This document shows positions 1 through 16,324 of a DNA stretch of 64,000 nt, piece by piece. Both the position numbers and the translations under genes were made by a program. This stretch comes from Acanthamoeba sp. SK_2022b. Its lineage: Eukaryota > Discosea > Longamoebia > Acanthamoebidae. The notes beneath the pieces were generated by a model. It saw only the letters and a list, made by a program, of their open reading frames with translations. It did no database searches and was not told the origin of the DNA. Position 1 is the first letter of the stretch. Each line of letters starts with the position of its first letter. The stretch spans positions 62,001 to 126,000 of the forward strand of contig JANDJZ010000054.1 of assembly GCA_027943245.1 (NCBI GenBank), read 5' to 3'.

Positions 1-3000
1 ACAGGAGGCGTTCGGGGCTATAGGTGTTGGGCCTGCCCACCAGAGTGAACGGGAACAACAGCCGCAGTCGCTGCACGTTCTCCAATAGCACCATCCGCAT
101 GGCCTGTTATATTAAAAAGCCGCGTGAGTCGTGGCGAGTGGTCGAGAAATGAGTTGGCAGAAAGGGGATACGTTGGTTTGAATCTTGAGTTGCTCCTTCT
201 TCTGGACGAGGAAATAGTTGAGATATTCGTTCATCTCGGCGACGAGGGGATCCTGCTGCTTTGAATTGGTCACCACCTCCTGGAACTCGGCCATGCGGTT
301 GACCGACTTTTTCTGACGGTCGGTGCCTAAGACCAGATTGGCTCTCTGTTTGCCGAGTACGCCGTAAGTAACACGTGCATTCCCTCGGTCGGTCGGCTCC
401 TGTAAGGTGAGAAGTGTGCGTACGTCAATGACGAGGAGCGTGATCTGGACTACGATTTGGAGGAACCGCCTGGTCTTGATGTGGAACAGATGTTGCTTGG
501 CTGCCTGTTCATGATGAACAAAATGCCTGATGAGACCACCACTCAAGGGAACAAGGGTCAAGGATCGATTGCAAGAGTGGTACCTGAGCAAGCAGAGCCT
601 GGTCCCAGAACAGGCAGTCAAAAATGTAGAGGACCTGCTCCATGAGTCCAAAGTCAGCCAGCAGCTGATCCTTCTTGTGCTTTCTCTTCTTCTTGAGCAG
701 CTCCTCGTCCGGCTCCACGTCCTCGTCGGCCAGCAGGGCCTCTTCCTCCTCTTCCTCCTGCGCCTCCTTCTTCAGGTCGTTGATCAAGAACTCCTCGCAC
801 ATGGAGGCGATGTGCACAAAGTTCTGGAAGAAGGGCGACGCCAAGTCGCCCTCCTTGGACTCGCTCTCCTTGTCCGCCGAGTCCTTTTTGTCTGTCTTGG
901 TGAAGCCGCTCCACCAGCTGCTCTTCTCCTTGGGCGGCTCCTTGGGTGCAGGTTCGGCGTTGCGCTTTGGTGCTTGGCCAGCTCCGCCCTTGAACGGGTT
1001 CATGTTCGTGTAGCCCTTCTTTAGGGCAATGCTCTTGATGTTGCCCAGTACGTGGGAGTAGATCGATCGCTGAATGCTGTTCCTCATGCGCCCGCCCACA
1101 CACAGGAGCTGCAGCCACAGCCTGCGAGCACCACCACGCAACACGAACACGTTGTGTTCAGTTTGGATGGATAAACGATGCCGGATAGGGAGCATGTACC
1201 TCATCTGTTCGACTTCCTTCCAACCGTTGTTGCGCTCCATGACACCCGAGAGGATGAGGTCGACGAGCTTGAGCACCAGCTCCTTGATGGCCTCTTCCTC
1301 GCGTGGCGATGAGGGCGATGAGGAGGCGACAACCGGGAGCGAAGTAGCGGTGGAAGGCAGTGCAGTGAGGGAAGCGGTAGGGGAGAAAGACGGCAGGAAG
1401 GAGAACGAAGACGAGATTGTCGACGACAGAGAGGAGAGCGAGTTGGAGAGCGTGGCCAGGGTCGGGGGCAGCGAGGAGGATCGCCCCCGGAGCTTCTCGC
1501 GCGCTCGCCTGCCACTCTCGGGCGAGAGTTCACGCGCCTTGTTCCGCTTGCGCTCGTCCAGCTCCCTCCTTCGCTGCCATTCCCGTCTCTCGGAGCGGAT
1601 GACCAGCGGAATCAGAACGTTGATCATCCACTTTTGCCAGCCCCTGAAGAGCAGGCGCACGTACAAAACCGTGTAAGTGCCGGTGCCGCCGCATGCCTTG
1701 ACCAGCATGGGCCAATTGTTGGTTGTTTGGGATCAGATCAGACGATAGGGGTACCACTGGGAGAGGAAGCACTCTCTGGCCTCCTCCGATATGGACAGTA
1801 GAACGTTGAAGTCTTGTAAGATTTGCTGCTGAAGGAAGATGTCGGCCGACGGCAAGAGGGCGAAGATGACCGATAGAATCTGCTTGTTCTTGATTTTTTG
1901 GCTTCCGTCGAGCTCGGTGAAGCTAGCGTCCTCCACGAGGAAGGCGAACAATGCAGCGTAGATGGGAGCTGCATGGTCATTGTTCGTGAGCGGCACGAAT
2001 TAAAAGAATAAGAAGATAAAATAAAATTTAAGTAATAAGATTAAAAAAAGAGGGTGGGTACCGGTCAGGGGGTAGGGAGACAGATGATGGGCGATGAAGG
2101 AACATTGATTTGAAAAGAAGTGCGTCTCGAGCTTCTTTCGCAGCTGCTTGCCGTAGCTGCCGGCGGTCGAGCTGGAGCTCCACTGCATGAGTGATGTCAA
2201 CAGGAGCAGCACTTTCCGTTTAATCTCCTCGTCCTCCCTTCCCAGCAGACCGATGAGCGCGAGACACCCGCCGCATTCGTCGAACATCTAGATGTCATGT
2301 CAACAACCATCTGCAATATCTGCTACATCATGATAGTGCCCGTACCCGATGCAGGTTCTGGTACAGCTGTTGAGATGCGCCGATCGTCTGTGCGATGGTG
2401 TAGGCGAGAAAGCCCAAGATGTCTGGCAAGTACAGGCACGAGCAAAAACAGAGAGAAATAAGCGATCAGCGCTGCCTTGGTGGATGGAAAGTATGGTACC
2501 TTGCAGCTGTGGCGATTCAACACGATCATTGAGGAACTTGATGAGCGCTTCCATGTGTCCTTGCGGAACGCCCTTGACGATCGTGAGCCGCATCACTTCG
2601 ATTAAGTAGGATCGCAACTCCGTGGCTTCCTCGTGAGCGGCCTTGGAACTTGGATTTGAGGCATCCACGCTCGGCAGGGGGTAGTACTGACGCAAGACAT
2701 CCAAGATGGCCTGCCAAGGGAAAAGCTTCGATACCCTCTGCATATGGATGTCCGCATGCGTGTCGTCATGTGCATGAGCAACCACCAACCACCTCTCTGT
2801 GGCAATTGGAATACACTGACTCAGCAAGAGTTACCTTGGGATTTTTCTTGGCGTGTTGAATGATCAGCGCCATCAGGCTCTTCTGTTGGGAGTGGCCGCA
2901 CCGGGTCCACAAGTCAAAATTGAGGAAAAGGTACTCGTACGCCAACCGCAGCAGGTCTGACCCGCCGGCGACAGCAAAAATGTTAGCTCTCCGGCAGCAG

Positions 3001-5856
3001 GAAAATGCGGTGTACGTGTGGTTACCTGGACGCGATGGCGGAATGGAAAGGACCAGGGCGTTGAGCGCCTGAAGCACAGTTTCATCGAGCAGCTGTACAG
3101 GTGCACGCTGCAGGAGGAAAGCCAAGACCTGGAAGCCGCCTTTGGCTATCCATTCCCGCTGCTCGGTGGGTCCACTGCGGACGAGCAGCTCTAGAGAGAG
3201 CAACGATGCAATACATGTGAGTTGCAGCTTGAAAGCCAACGCAGGAGGATGCTGCTGGCATACCACTCAAAAGCAACAACAGATCTGAAATCAAGTAGGA
3301 AACGTTGTGCTGAGCTTCGGGGCTTGATGTGCGCGTTGTCTGTCCGAGGACCTTCTCCAGCAGTGGAAGCACCATGAGCTGAGAAGACAGACGCATGAGA
3401 TGCGTGAGCGAACATGCACTTTTTATGTAAAAAAATAAATAAATCACAGTTATCGAGGTCCTATGCACATACCAGTCCACCAGAGCAATGGAAGGCATCT
3501 ATGGCATGCGTTGTGAGGTATCGAGTGCTGCCTGGAAGCAACGTAGCGTGGTAGCTGTGGGGACGGAAAAAGTGATGTTGAGCAACAAACATGATCTGGT
3601 GGTTAGCAGATCAAATTAACAAGTACCCTTTGGGGACTGATGTAGAGGTTGACGCTGCTATTCCACCCCGCCATGTTGCGGCGGAAGGCGTCAGCGCGGC
3701 GGAAATGTCGACGCATAGGTCCTCTCGCGTGGCCTTGGGCTGAAACGCGAACAGCAGCTTCGATTTGCTCAGACCCCTTGTGGGAGAGTACGCACACCGG
3801 ACATTTCAGAGGTTTGGCAATGGATTCCACACTAAGACTAAACATGATCTCACTTACCTCTCTTCATCAAACTTTTGATCCCTCCCGATGACGTAGTTCG
3901 GTCCCAACTCGTTTATAGTGTTGATGTCCTGGGGGAGCACAGAGCCGATTAGCCCAGAAAACACATAAGGCAGTTTCATTTCATCGACCGAGAGCTGTTA
4001 CCTCGTCCCTAAGCGCTTCCTTGAAGACGAAGATGCAGCCCATTTGGCCGTAGAAGCAGGAGGCGCGAGGGAGGTGCAGATACGGCGTGCGTATCTTCAT
4101 ATTGGTGCCGATCCAAGCATAGGCCCTCCCCTCCACGCTCGGGTATTTACAGACGGAGTTATTCACCTGTTTCTCGCCAGTGAGGCAGGCATTGATTCAC
4201 ATGCGATGCAACCAAATGGAGCATAGCAACTAGTACCATTTTCCCATTGACGAAGAGCTGAACCTCGCTGGGCGACCATCTGTGCTGGACGTGCCGGACG
4301 GCGATGAAGTACCACGCCTGAACACCAGTTGGCGACAACTATTACACACTTGCGAACAAGAGAAAGAAATCGATAAAAAGACGCACCTTGACACGGAACG
4401 AATGGTTGAAAGGTATGGGCATCGCCGATTGTTGGCCCGCGTGATGCGTGACCATGAAGAGGTCGTTGGCGACAAAGTACACTTCCACGCCACTCCCGGT
4501 GTCCGACAGAACACTGCGTGACCGCATCCGTCAGGGTCAGCGGTCACGTGTGGCAATCGGGAAAGGTGGTGGCGCAGCTATAAACCTCAGCAATCGGGGC
4601 TCGTAGGAGTGGTCAGAGGTGCGCAGCTTGGGGTCGTGAAAATCCTCGACTCGGAACCAGCAGCAGTACGTGTAACCGTTGCCAGGCCAGCTCTCGAGAG
4701 GAGGCACCTTCATGCCCTGCGATCGCAGAGCCACATGTGCATATAGGGTGAGCAGTGCTGTGGCGATTCCTCGGAAGGAGACACTGATGGATCGCGCTGC
4801 AGCACGTCGGCTGGGTCCTTACCGACTGTTGGCCATCAAAGTGAAAGAAGTCGTCGGGTCCGGTCCGGTGGGTCATGTCCTTCAACGTCTTGAGGTAGTA
4901 GACGCTTCTCGGAGACTACGATAGCAAGGGCTTCTGTCAGCTTGGGGTGCTTGCTTCAGAGCAACCTTGCCTCGCGTACGTACCACTCCTTTGTCAATTT
5001 CCTTCTTCAGGGCAAGCATGAGTTGCTTGATGTCTCGCACGTAGACGCTGTAGTTGCCCAACGTTTGCACCAAGCGCAGCGCATTCACTGAGTGGTCGTG
5101 AACCCAGCGTAGCGTGAGCTCAACGCAAGCGATATGACCACGCACAGAAGACGAAAGAAAAGAGAGCATACCCAAAAACTGCTGGTTCTGGACTTGTGGC
5201 AGGCAATCGAGGAGCGCGCAGGGCAAACGCCAGCGGTGGGATGACTCCTGAGTGGCCACGCACAGGGCCAGGTTGCTGAACGATTTGGCAGCTAGCTTGT
5301 CGAGGAGGGTAAGGCCATCCATGTAGACATTGTTGAGTTTGTCTCGCTGCTCCTGCGTCTTGGTCCTGTCTTTACGCTCATGTTCAGGGAAGTGACAGAT
5401 GGCCGCCAGCAGCACAGGCAGCGTGTTGGGCCGCTTGATCTGCACGATACGCTCAGCCAGCGCTGCACCCACCTCACGGCTCGGTGGCCCGCCCAACAGC
5501 TGACGTGCACAGCCAACAGCGGGAGATTAATCAAGGAGAATTAATGGCCATCAGAATTAAATCAATTATTCGTAATGCAGAGGCCAGGCGGTCCCAGATT
5601 AAAGCGTAAATTGTTTAGAAAGGAACTTATCACGTATCCCCAACCAAAGATCGTGCACTTGCGCGGGCTGGTCATCACTTACCGCAGCGAACAGGAGGTT
5701 GAGCACTTGGGGTGTGAGCGATCCTCCCTCTTCCAAACTCAAGAGGTAATCCACTAGAGGATGTGAGGTTTGCGAAGGAGCGCTGCCATTGCTGCTGGGG
5801 GTAGAGGGCGCCTCAATCACCACCCTTGCGCGAACTGGCGAGGTGGGCAGCTCCAT
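1..5856 (-). CDS. BEACH-family (Lvs/WDFY/neurobeachin-like) giant protein, N-terminal part, 3' end beyond window
   Basis: Many exons on the minus strand encode a large helical, armadillo-like protein that leaves the window at base 1. A plausible start is the ATG at 5854-5856 (MELPTSPVRARV). Later exons show a concanavalin-like segment near 4540-4730 (NGYTYCCWFRVEDFHDPKLR), followed by a 'VQLFVNGK' strand near 4240-4300 and a 'GCIFVFKEAL' segment near 4020-4060, the arrangement found before the PH-BEACH-WD40 part of Lvs/WDFY/neurobeachin proteins. Near 1230-1300 'ELVLKLVDLILSGVMERN' also fits the family. A Ser/Ala/Pro-rich insert lies at 1320-1500 and a Lys/Glu-rich acidic segment at 680-900. 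Known members act in membrane trafficking, lysosome function, cytokinesis and autophagy. The PH, BEACH and WD40 domains themselves are not in the window, so the subfamily is uncertain. Confidence 0.65.
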
Positions 5857-7977
5857 GTGTACTCAATTAGAGGCACACTCCTAGTACTTCTTCCCTCCCT
5901 TCGTGGTAATCAGCTGGTGGGGTGGTGCAAGCAAGCTCTTGTTGTGGTTTCCGCTGCAGTTCGCTTCTCTCTTTCGCCCAGGCAAGCAAGCTTGCCCAAG
6001 AATTCGGGCTATGACGCACACACCTTTGCTGAGGAAGCGAAAAGGCGAGATCGAATCCTGTCATCTGCTAGTCTCTGTGAAAACGGATGTCACCACAGCT
6101 GTGTCAATCTGCAAAAGGCAGTAGGTGAAAGTTAACATGGTGGAGAACAATACCTTGATAATGATGTGACAAGGCAAAAGCTGGACTCTGGAGGTTACCA
6201 TGCTGCTATGATATGCCTTGCTCAAGCAGCAGTGTGCTGAATGTTGTAGCACATAAAACAGAGTGTTCAGAAAAAGTAACAATGTCACTTTTTTTACAAA
6301 CCCAAAAATGCATGTACATGACCCAAGGAACCCATGCATATTCTGTACATCCACAGATGTCACTTTTTCACCACCACACCTTTTTCATCACAAACAACAA
6401 TAGATGCATTGGTTCAACCACCCTAACCCCAACAGGATGTTCAGCATTGAAATGGAGGCACAGGGTGCTGGTTGAAGTTTTGTGGCTGAACTCTTTACCA
6501 CACTTGCCAAGCCTGCCTCCTCTTTGATGTCATCCTCATGGTTGTGGCCGCTGGGCGCCACTTGTGGCAATCCTGGTGGCTGTGCATAAGCTCAGCATGA
6601 GCTCAAGTGGTGCCATGTCATCTGATACTCATATATGCCTAAATTATGAAATAGCCTGTGTTTTGGTTTGATGTCAGCAATAAACCAGTACAAGCAAAGA
6701 GAAAGTACCTAAAAGGAGCAAGGGAGTGCGCATCATGAAGGGCACAAACACATCTTTCAGTGTAGCACAACTGTGTGTTGAAGATGGCACAGAAAAAAAT
6801 AGATCTGTCTGTTCAGGAGCAACGCAGAAGTCACGGCCCAAACACATTGCGCATATACCAGTCACTCCCACTTTGGGCTGGCTGGATGCCAGAGATTTTT
6901 TGATGCAATGTGGTGGCCCTGGTGCTTGATTTTTTTATATTCTGACCAGACTGCCCCCTTAAATATGAAGATGATTCTTCTTTTTATGAGCAGTATTTCA
7001 AAGCAGCCACTACATTAAGACCTGATCAGCAAAAGCTATTACATGGGCAAGTTATGTTTCAACCTATTTTGTTTGTAAATTAGCTTCTACAAATATTTAA
7101 AATCTTTCTAGGTTGTTTAACATGCAACTTGAAAAATCCAGAGTTTTGCCCCATTTGCATGAAGCTCATGTCTGTGGAACATGGCCAGTTCATCCCCACT
7201 CCTTAAGAATTACAACATTTATTACTTCATCAGGTAATTGTTTTTTCCATATACCTTATCATTTATCTATTCTAATATAGGAGCTATAGGAGCACATACA
7301 AAAACGATATGTTGCATTGGTCATCATGAACTGTGTTTAAATTGTTGGAACTTGATCTCTTCATAACCTTCAAAAATTTCATTTCAGTATGTTTTTTTTT
7401 GTAAGAGTCATTGTTACTTTTTTCTGAACACTCTCTTCATACTGCTTTAGCTCTTACAAATTGTGCACCAGCCTTGCAAGAGTGGATGCCCTAGCCACTT
7501 GTTTCAGTGCTGTGGAGACTTGGTTTGCTGAGACCAGACCCCTCTACTTAGAGGGTTTCTGCAGCCACCACAGGCACCATCCTTGTAAGTTATGGCTTAG
7601 GCATGGCCTTGAACACACCCAGCCATCTCAGCTTGGGTTGTCTCTCATGGATGTGCCAATGTTTTCTACTGAGGATGGTGTATAGAGGTACAAGCTTGCC
7701 CTGAGGTATGGGGCAGGAAGTGATGTGAATAGAAGAGCAAAGCCAACTCTTTTTGTTCCTTGCCTCGCTGGAATTCCGAAGGCACAAGCACGAAGAACAG
7801 GGCCTGGGCAACACACCTTGTGGGGGGGGGGGGGTGAAAGAAGTACATTGGGGGCTATGCCTGTGTGATGCTTCTCAAAATGTGGAGAGAGGGGAAAACA
7901 AAGATATTCACAATGCAACCGCCACCGTGTGGTTCGTTCCCTCTGTTCAAACCGGTGGTGGGTGGGTACAGTGCGCA
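5857..7977. other. gene-poor intergenic stretch containing a CpG-depleted island
   Basis: No supportable gene lies between the BEACH-protein start and the Rab7 stop. By direct count, 6121-7740 contains only 7 CG dinucleotides in 1,620 bases, while both flanks are CpG-rich like the rest of the window. The island is AT-rich and TG/CA-rich, has no ORF resembling a family I know, and carries an imperfect inverted repeat (about 6261-6284 and 7410-7434). A G13-like homopolymer sits near 7822-7834. It may be a decayed, formerly methylated transposable element or a foreign insertion; the left part also presumably holds the BEACH-gene promoter. Confidence 0.6.
6261..7434. repeat. imperfect inverted repeat pair about 1.15 kb apart
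   Basis: The left arm near 6261-6284 reads gagtgttcagaaaaagtaac followed by aatg. The right arm near 7410-7434 is its reverse complement with one extra T in the T-run. The match is about 24 of 25 bases, and similarity fades outside it, with weak A-rich similarity continuing inward. Both arms lie within the CpG-depleted island, which would fit terminal or subterminal repeats of a decayed element, but no target-site duplication was recognised. Confidence 0.6.
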
Positions 7978-9109
7978 CTAGCATGAGCATGCCTTCTTCG
8001 ACTCGTCTGGTGATGGCACTGACAGACGGATCGTATCATCAAACAACCTGGGCGATCAGAGTCAGCCATGCACATGAAGAAGTAAGGCAAGGGAGTGGTG
8101 GAAATGCGTACTTGTTCTCGAACTGGCTGTTGGCAAGTGCTTCTTTGATGAGCGCCTTGAAGGCCTGCTCCACGTTGATAGCGTCCTTGGCACTCCCTGC
8201 ACAGATTAGTTATGGAGGCGTCGTGGAGGAAGGAATTGGCTTACCCTCGTAGTGCGTGACGCTGCCGTGGGCCTGGCACCAGGCGATGGCCATCGCCTCT
8301 GGCACAAGACGCTGCTCGGCCAAATCAATTTTGTTACCTGTACCATGCGATCGTCGTTAAGCTCCACTCAACAAGCACGAACGAGGACACATCCACAGCG
8401 CACCTATGACTACAAACGGCGGAAGCTTGTCAAGCTTGGGCCCACCAATCTTATGGAGCAGTTCTTTTCGCCAGTTGGTGAGGTTTTCGAACGACTTTGG
8501 GTTGGTCACGTCGTAGACGAGCACGCAACCGTCCACCCCGCGATAGAACCCTGCGCCCAAAGAGAAGAAGCGCTCTTGCCCCGCTGTATGCCAAGCACCC
8601 GAGCGGCAGAACCAATAGATGAGCTTCTAGGAGGAGCGCAAAAGAGGGAAGAATCAGGGTGGCGCATTTGCACCCGTATCCCATATCTGCAACGTCACCA
8701 CTTGCTCGTCCACGACCACGTCCTTCATCAGGAAATCAGCACCTTGAAGTGTCGGGGCAGAGCACCACCAAGGACCCGCGAAGAGAAGGTGAGGAAGAAA
8801 GCATAGGCAAAGACTGGGCGGGAATTGCCGAGGAGCAGAAGATGAAGCTGCTGCAGGAAAAGGCGCGGGAGGGCCGAGTACCAATGGTGGCTTTGTATGA
8901 GTAGGCAAACTGCTTATTCACATACTGGTGCATGAGCGAGGTCTTGCCCACCCTGCCGTCGCAAAGAAGGGATTGGTGCCATAAGTTTCGGGGCAACAAA
9001 TATCTGTTGTGGCCTGAATTGAAGCCTTGATGGGAATTGCGCACCCCGAGTCGCCAATCACCACCACCTTGAGCACAGCTTTTGATATATAAGATCGCTC
9101 AGGCTCCAT
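7978..9109 (-). CDS. rab7: Rab7-like small GTPase
   Basis: The ATG at 9107-9109 begins [20 protein letters not shown]. The spliced protein has the P-loop GDSGVGKTS, the switch I region KATIGADF, WDTAGQERF, NKIDL and [13 protein letters not shown], in Rab order. '[20 protein letters not shown]' and 'FVVIGNKIDL' are Rab7-type rather than Rab5- or Rab11-type. A last intron at about 8048-8111 (64 nt, GTACG donor) joins ENK to a tail ending KKACSC, giving a CXC double-prenylation signal immediately before the TAG at 7978-7980; this supports the splice. Six exons are inferred. Rab7 directs late endosome, phagosome and lysosome traffic, a central route in a phagotrophic amoeba. Confidence 0.92.
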
Positions 9110-9530
9110 GGGCGCCGTCCAACAAGCCCGACCTGTGCCTGCTTCGTGTACTCTCGGGCTCGTGGTTGGCTTTAAGATTCAAAAAAGGGCCTTTCCTGAA
9201 CGAACTATTGGGCACGCCCCTTGTTTCGGTACCTGAAAGGCGTCCGAAATTCACCACCGGACAGAGTTTTCCAACGCGCCTCCCACGGCCGCAAATGCTC
9301 TGCCACCGAATGCCACCAGTGCAGATCCGCTTGGTGGGCGGTGAAAATGTAGCACAAGCTCGCTGGGCTCGTCCGTAACGCGTTCCACTCCCGGCTAGCG
9401 CGACTTTTTTTTTTCATTTATCATTTTTAAATGAAACAAACAAAGAAAGATAAAAAACCTGTTTTCTCTTTGACTACATCCGGGCAGCGTTTTTATTTTT
9501 CCACTCGGGACTACATTCAGCCTCGGCACC
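9110..9530. promoter_or_regulatory. divergent intergenic region between Rab7-like and SLX9-like genes
   Basis: This 421-base gap separates two head-to-head starts (Rab7 leftward, SLX9-like rightward) and must hold both promoters. It contains an AT-rich tract at about 9405-9460 near the SLX9-like side. No canonical TATA box was identified with confidence and no ORF is convincing. Confidence 0.45.
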
Positions 9531-10402
9531 ATGGTACTCACTTTCAAGAACATCGCCGTCACAAATTCATCTCACCCATGCTCGTGTAGGGTAAAATCAC
9601 AAAGCCGAAGAAGGTGGCAGAATTTAAGCCCAAGGCGGTTGGCCTGTCCTCCGCTGGACCCACAGGCAGCATCAAGAAGAAGAAGGTAGAAAAAAGGAAG
9701 GAGAAGCATGAGAAGCTTGTGCAGAGTACCGACCCTCCCTGAACAAGATTTAATTCCAACAAATTTCCGATGTGATGACGTGCCGTTGTGATTAATCTTG
9801 TTCGCTTGACCTGGACCCAGAGCTGCAAGCCGCGGCTGACTTGACAAAGAAGAAGGAAGTGGAGACGAAGCAGAAGGCGCAGGTGGGCACGCTGGGCATG
9901 TCCTCTCTGTCCGAGCTTCTCGACTCCCTTATGGAGAAGGAGCAGGCCATGCAAGCGCAAACCAAGAACAAGAAGATGGATAACAAGATGAAGCAGAAGC
10001 TGGCGTACGTTGCCGAGCCCAGCCACCTTGTGCTATCTTCACCCCACCTCACCTTTTGCTTGCCCTCTTGAAACAGTGTGACCGAGCTGGAGCAGTTCAA
10101 GAACGTGCTGGCTCATCCTGCCTTCCAGAACGATCCATTGGGTGCGTCTGTGTTCGTGGACTGACCAAATAGCGCTAGCCTCTTTGTGCTGACGTACAAG
10201 TGGACGTGCAGCCATCATCAAGGAGCACCTTAAGAACAAGGTGGCGGCTGTAAATAACGAGAGAGAAGCCAGCAACCCACGAAAGGTGGTGCCGCGCCAC
10301 CTTCAACCCAAGCCCGCCAAGGAGCCAAACAGCGCCAAGTCCGGCGGCAACCCCAACGCCAAGAAGAGTAACACCGGCAAGAACAAGAAGGGAAGGAAAT
10401 AG
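9531..10402 (+). CDS. slx9: SLX9/FAM207A-like ribosome biogenesis protein
   Basis: The first exon appears to be only the ATG at 9531-9533. A GTACTC donor follows at once, and the next exon starts after CTCGTGTAG with GKITKPKKVAEFKPKAVG. The spliced protein is small and very basic. It has a central 'KRKEKHEKLVQKLQAAADL' helix, 'GTLGMSSLSELLDSLM', then 'VTELEQFKNVLAHPAFQNDP' leading into 'LAIIKEHLKNKV', and a Lys/Asn/Gly-rich tail ending GRK before TAG at 10400-10402. The Phe/Tyr-x-x-x-Pro-Leu-x-x-Ile block and the charged helix match the SLX9/FAM207A family, which acts in small-subunit pre-rRNA processing and export. The assignment rests on recognised motifs, not on a search. Confidence 0.65.
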
Positions 10403-10965
10403 ACAAGCTGCACAGCAAAACTGGAACAAACCTCGTCACCCATGTTTTCTCTGCTCTTCACACAGTGAGGAGACTAGGCAAGTGGCGCACGAGGCTAGGT
10501 TTTCATATCGTTGTCAATTCGTGTGGTTTGTAATGGCGAACTGTTGGGCCAATCAGTCACTCATACGTGCACTATATAGCACATGCGAGCCGTAGTCGTC
10601 CCATGTCTGCTCTTGTACTCTCCTGGTGATGGACTGCGGACGGTCACCGCACCCCAAGAAAACAGGAAAGCACATCTCTCAACTTCTCTTGTGGCGGAGC
10701 GATCTCTTTGTACCCAGTTGTTGCAGGATTTATTGTGGTTTATCGGGTTCTTCTTGCTGCGCCCAATGAGGGAGCAGACTTGTACTTGGTCGAGTAGGCT
10801 GCCCCCGTGTTGGAGAAGCAGGGGCAGGCACACCAGAACTTGAGAGAAGCTCTCAAGTTTACACTGTTGGCCAGTGAGATGTGATGGTGAGGGATCGAGC
10901 TGTTTTAAGGGCTATTTTCTTTTTGTTTGTCTTTTAATATTATTATTTTATCTTCTGGAGTCACG
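10403..10965. other. intergenic region upstream of imidazolonepropionase
   Basis: This 563-base stretch lies between two plus-strand genes. It contains a TATA-like string (actatatagc, 10571-10580) flanked by GTGC/GCAC, too far (about 390 bases) from the next ATG to be assigned. It also holds an 86-codon ORF (10583-10843) with no family resemblance, and an AT-rich run at 10918-10955 just before the next ATG. Confidence 0.4.
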
Positions 10966-13057
<2,092 letters not shown>

Positions 13058-13212
13058 ACGCAAACCACCCTTCAGATGGATCACCTTTTGCCTAATTTAG
13101 AGCGACACCTTAACGCTGGCTCCAAACGTTTTGTTTCCTGTGACCTGTCTCTCGCAGAGGTAGAAGTAGAGACGACAGGAAGGTAACCTCCAAAGGTCAG
13201 GGAAGGTGCGCC

Positions 13213-16247
<3,035 letters not shown>

Positions 16248-16324
16248 GAACAATCGACCCAACATGTATTTACATCTCTCTCTCTCCCTCGCTTCTGTAC
16301 ACTGGGGCAGCTGGGCCGCGTGGT

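Noticed and set aside
530..1024. plus-strand frame of 164 codons
   Set aside because: Antisense shadow of the Lys/Glu-rich BEACH-protein exon; no family resemblance.
10583..10843. 86-codon plus-strand frame upstream of imidazolonepropionase
   Set aside because: No domain, signal or splice context; considered chance.
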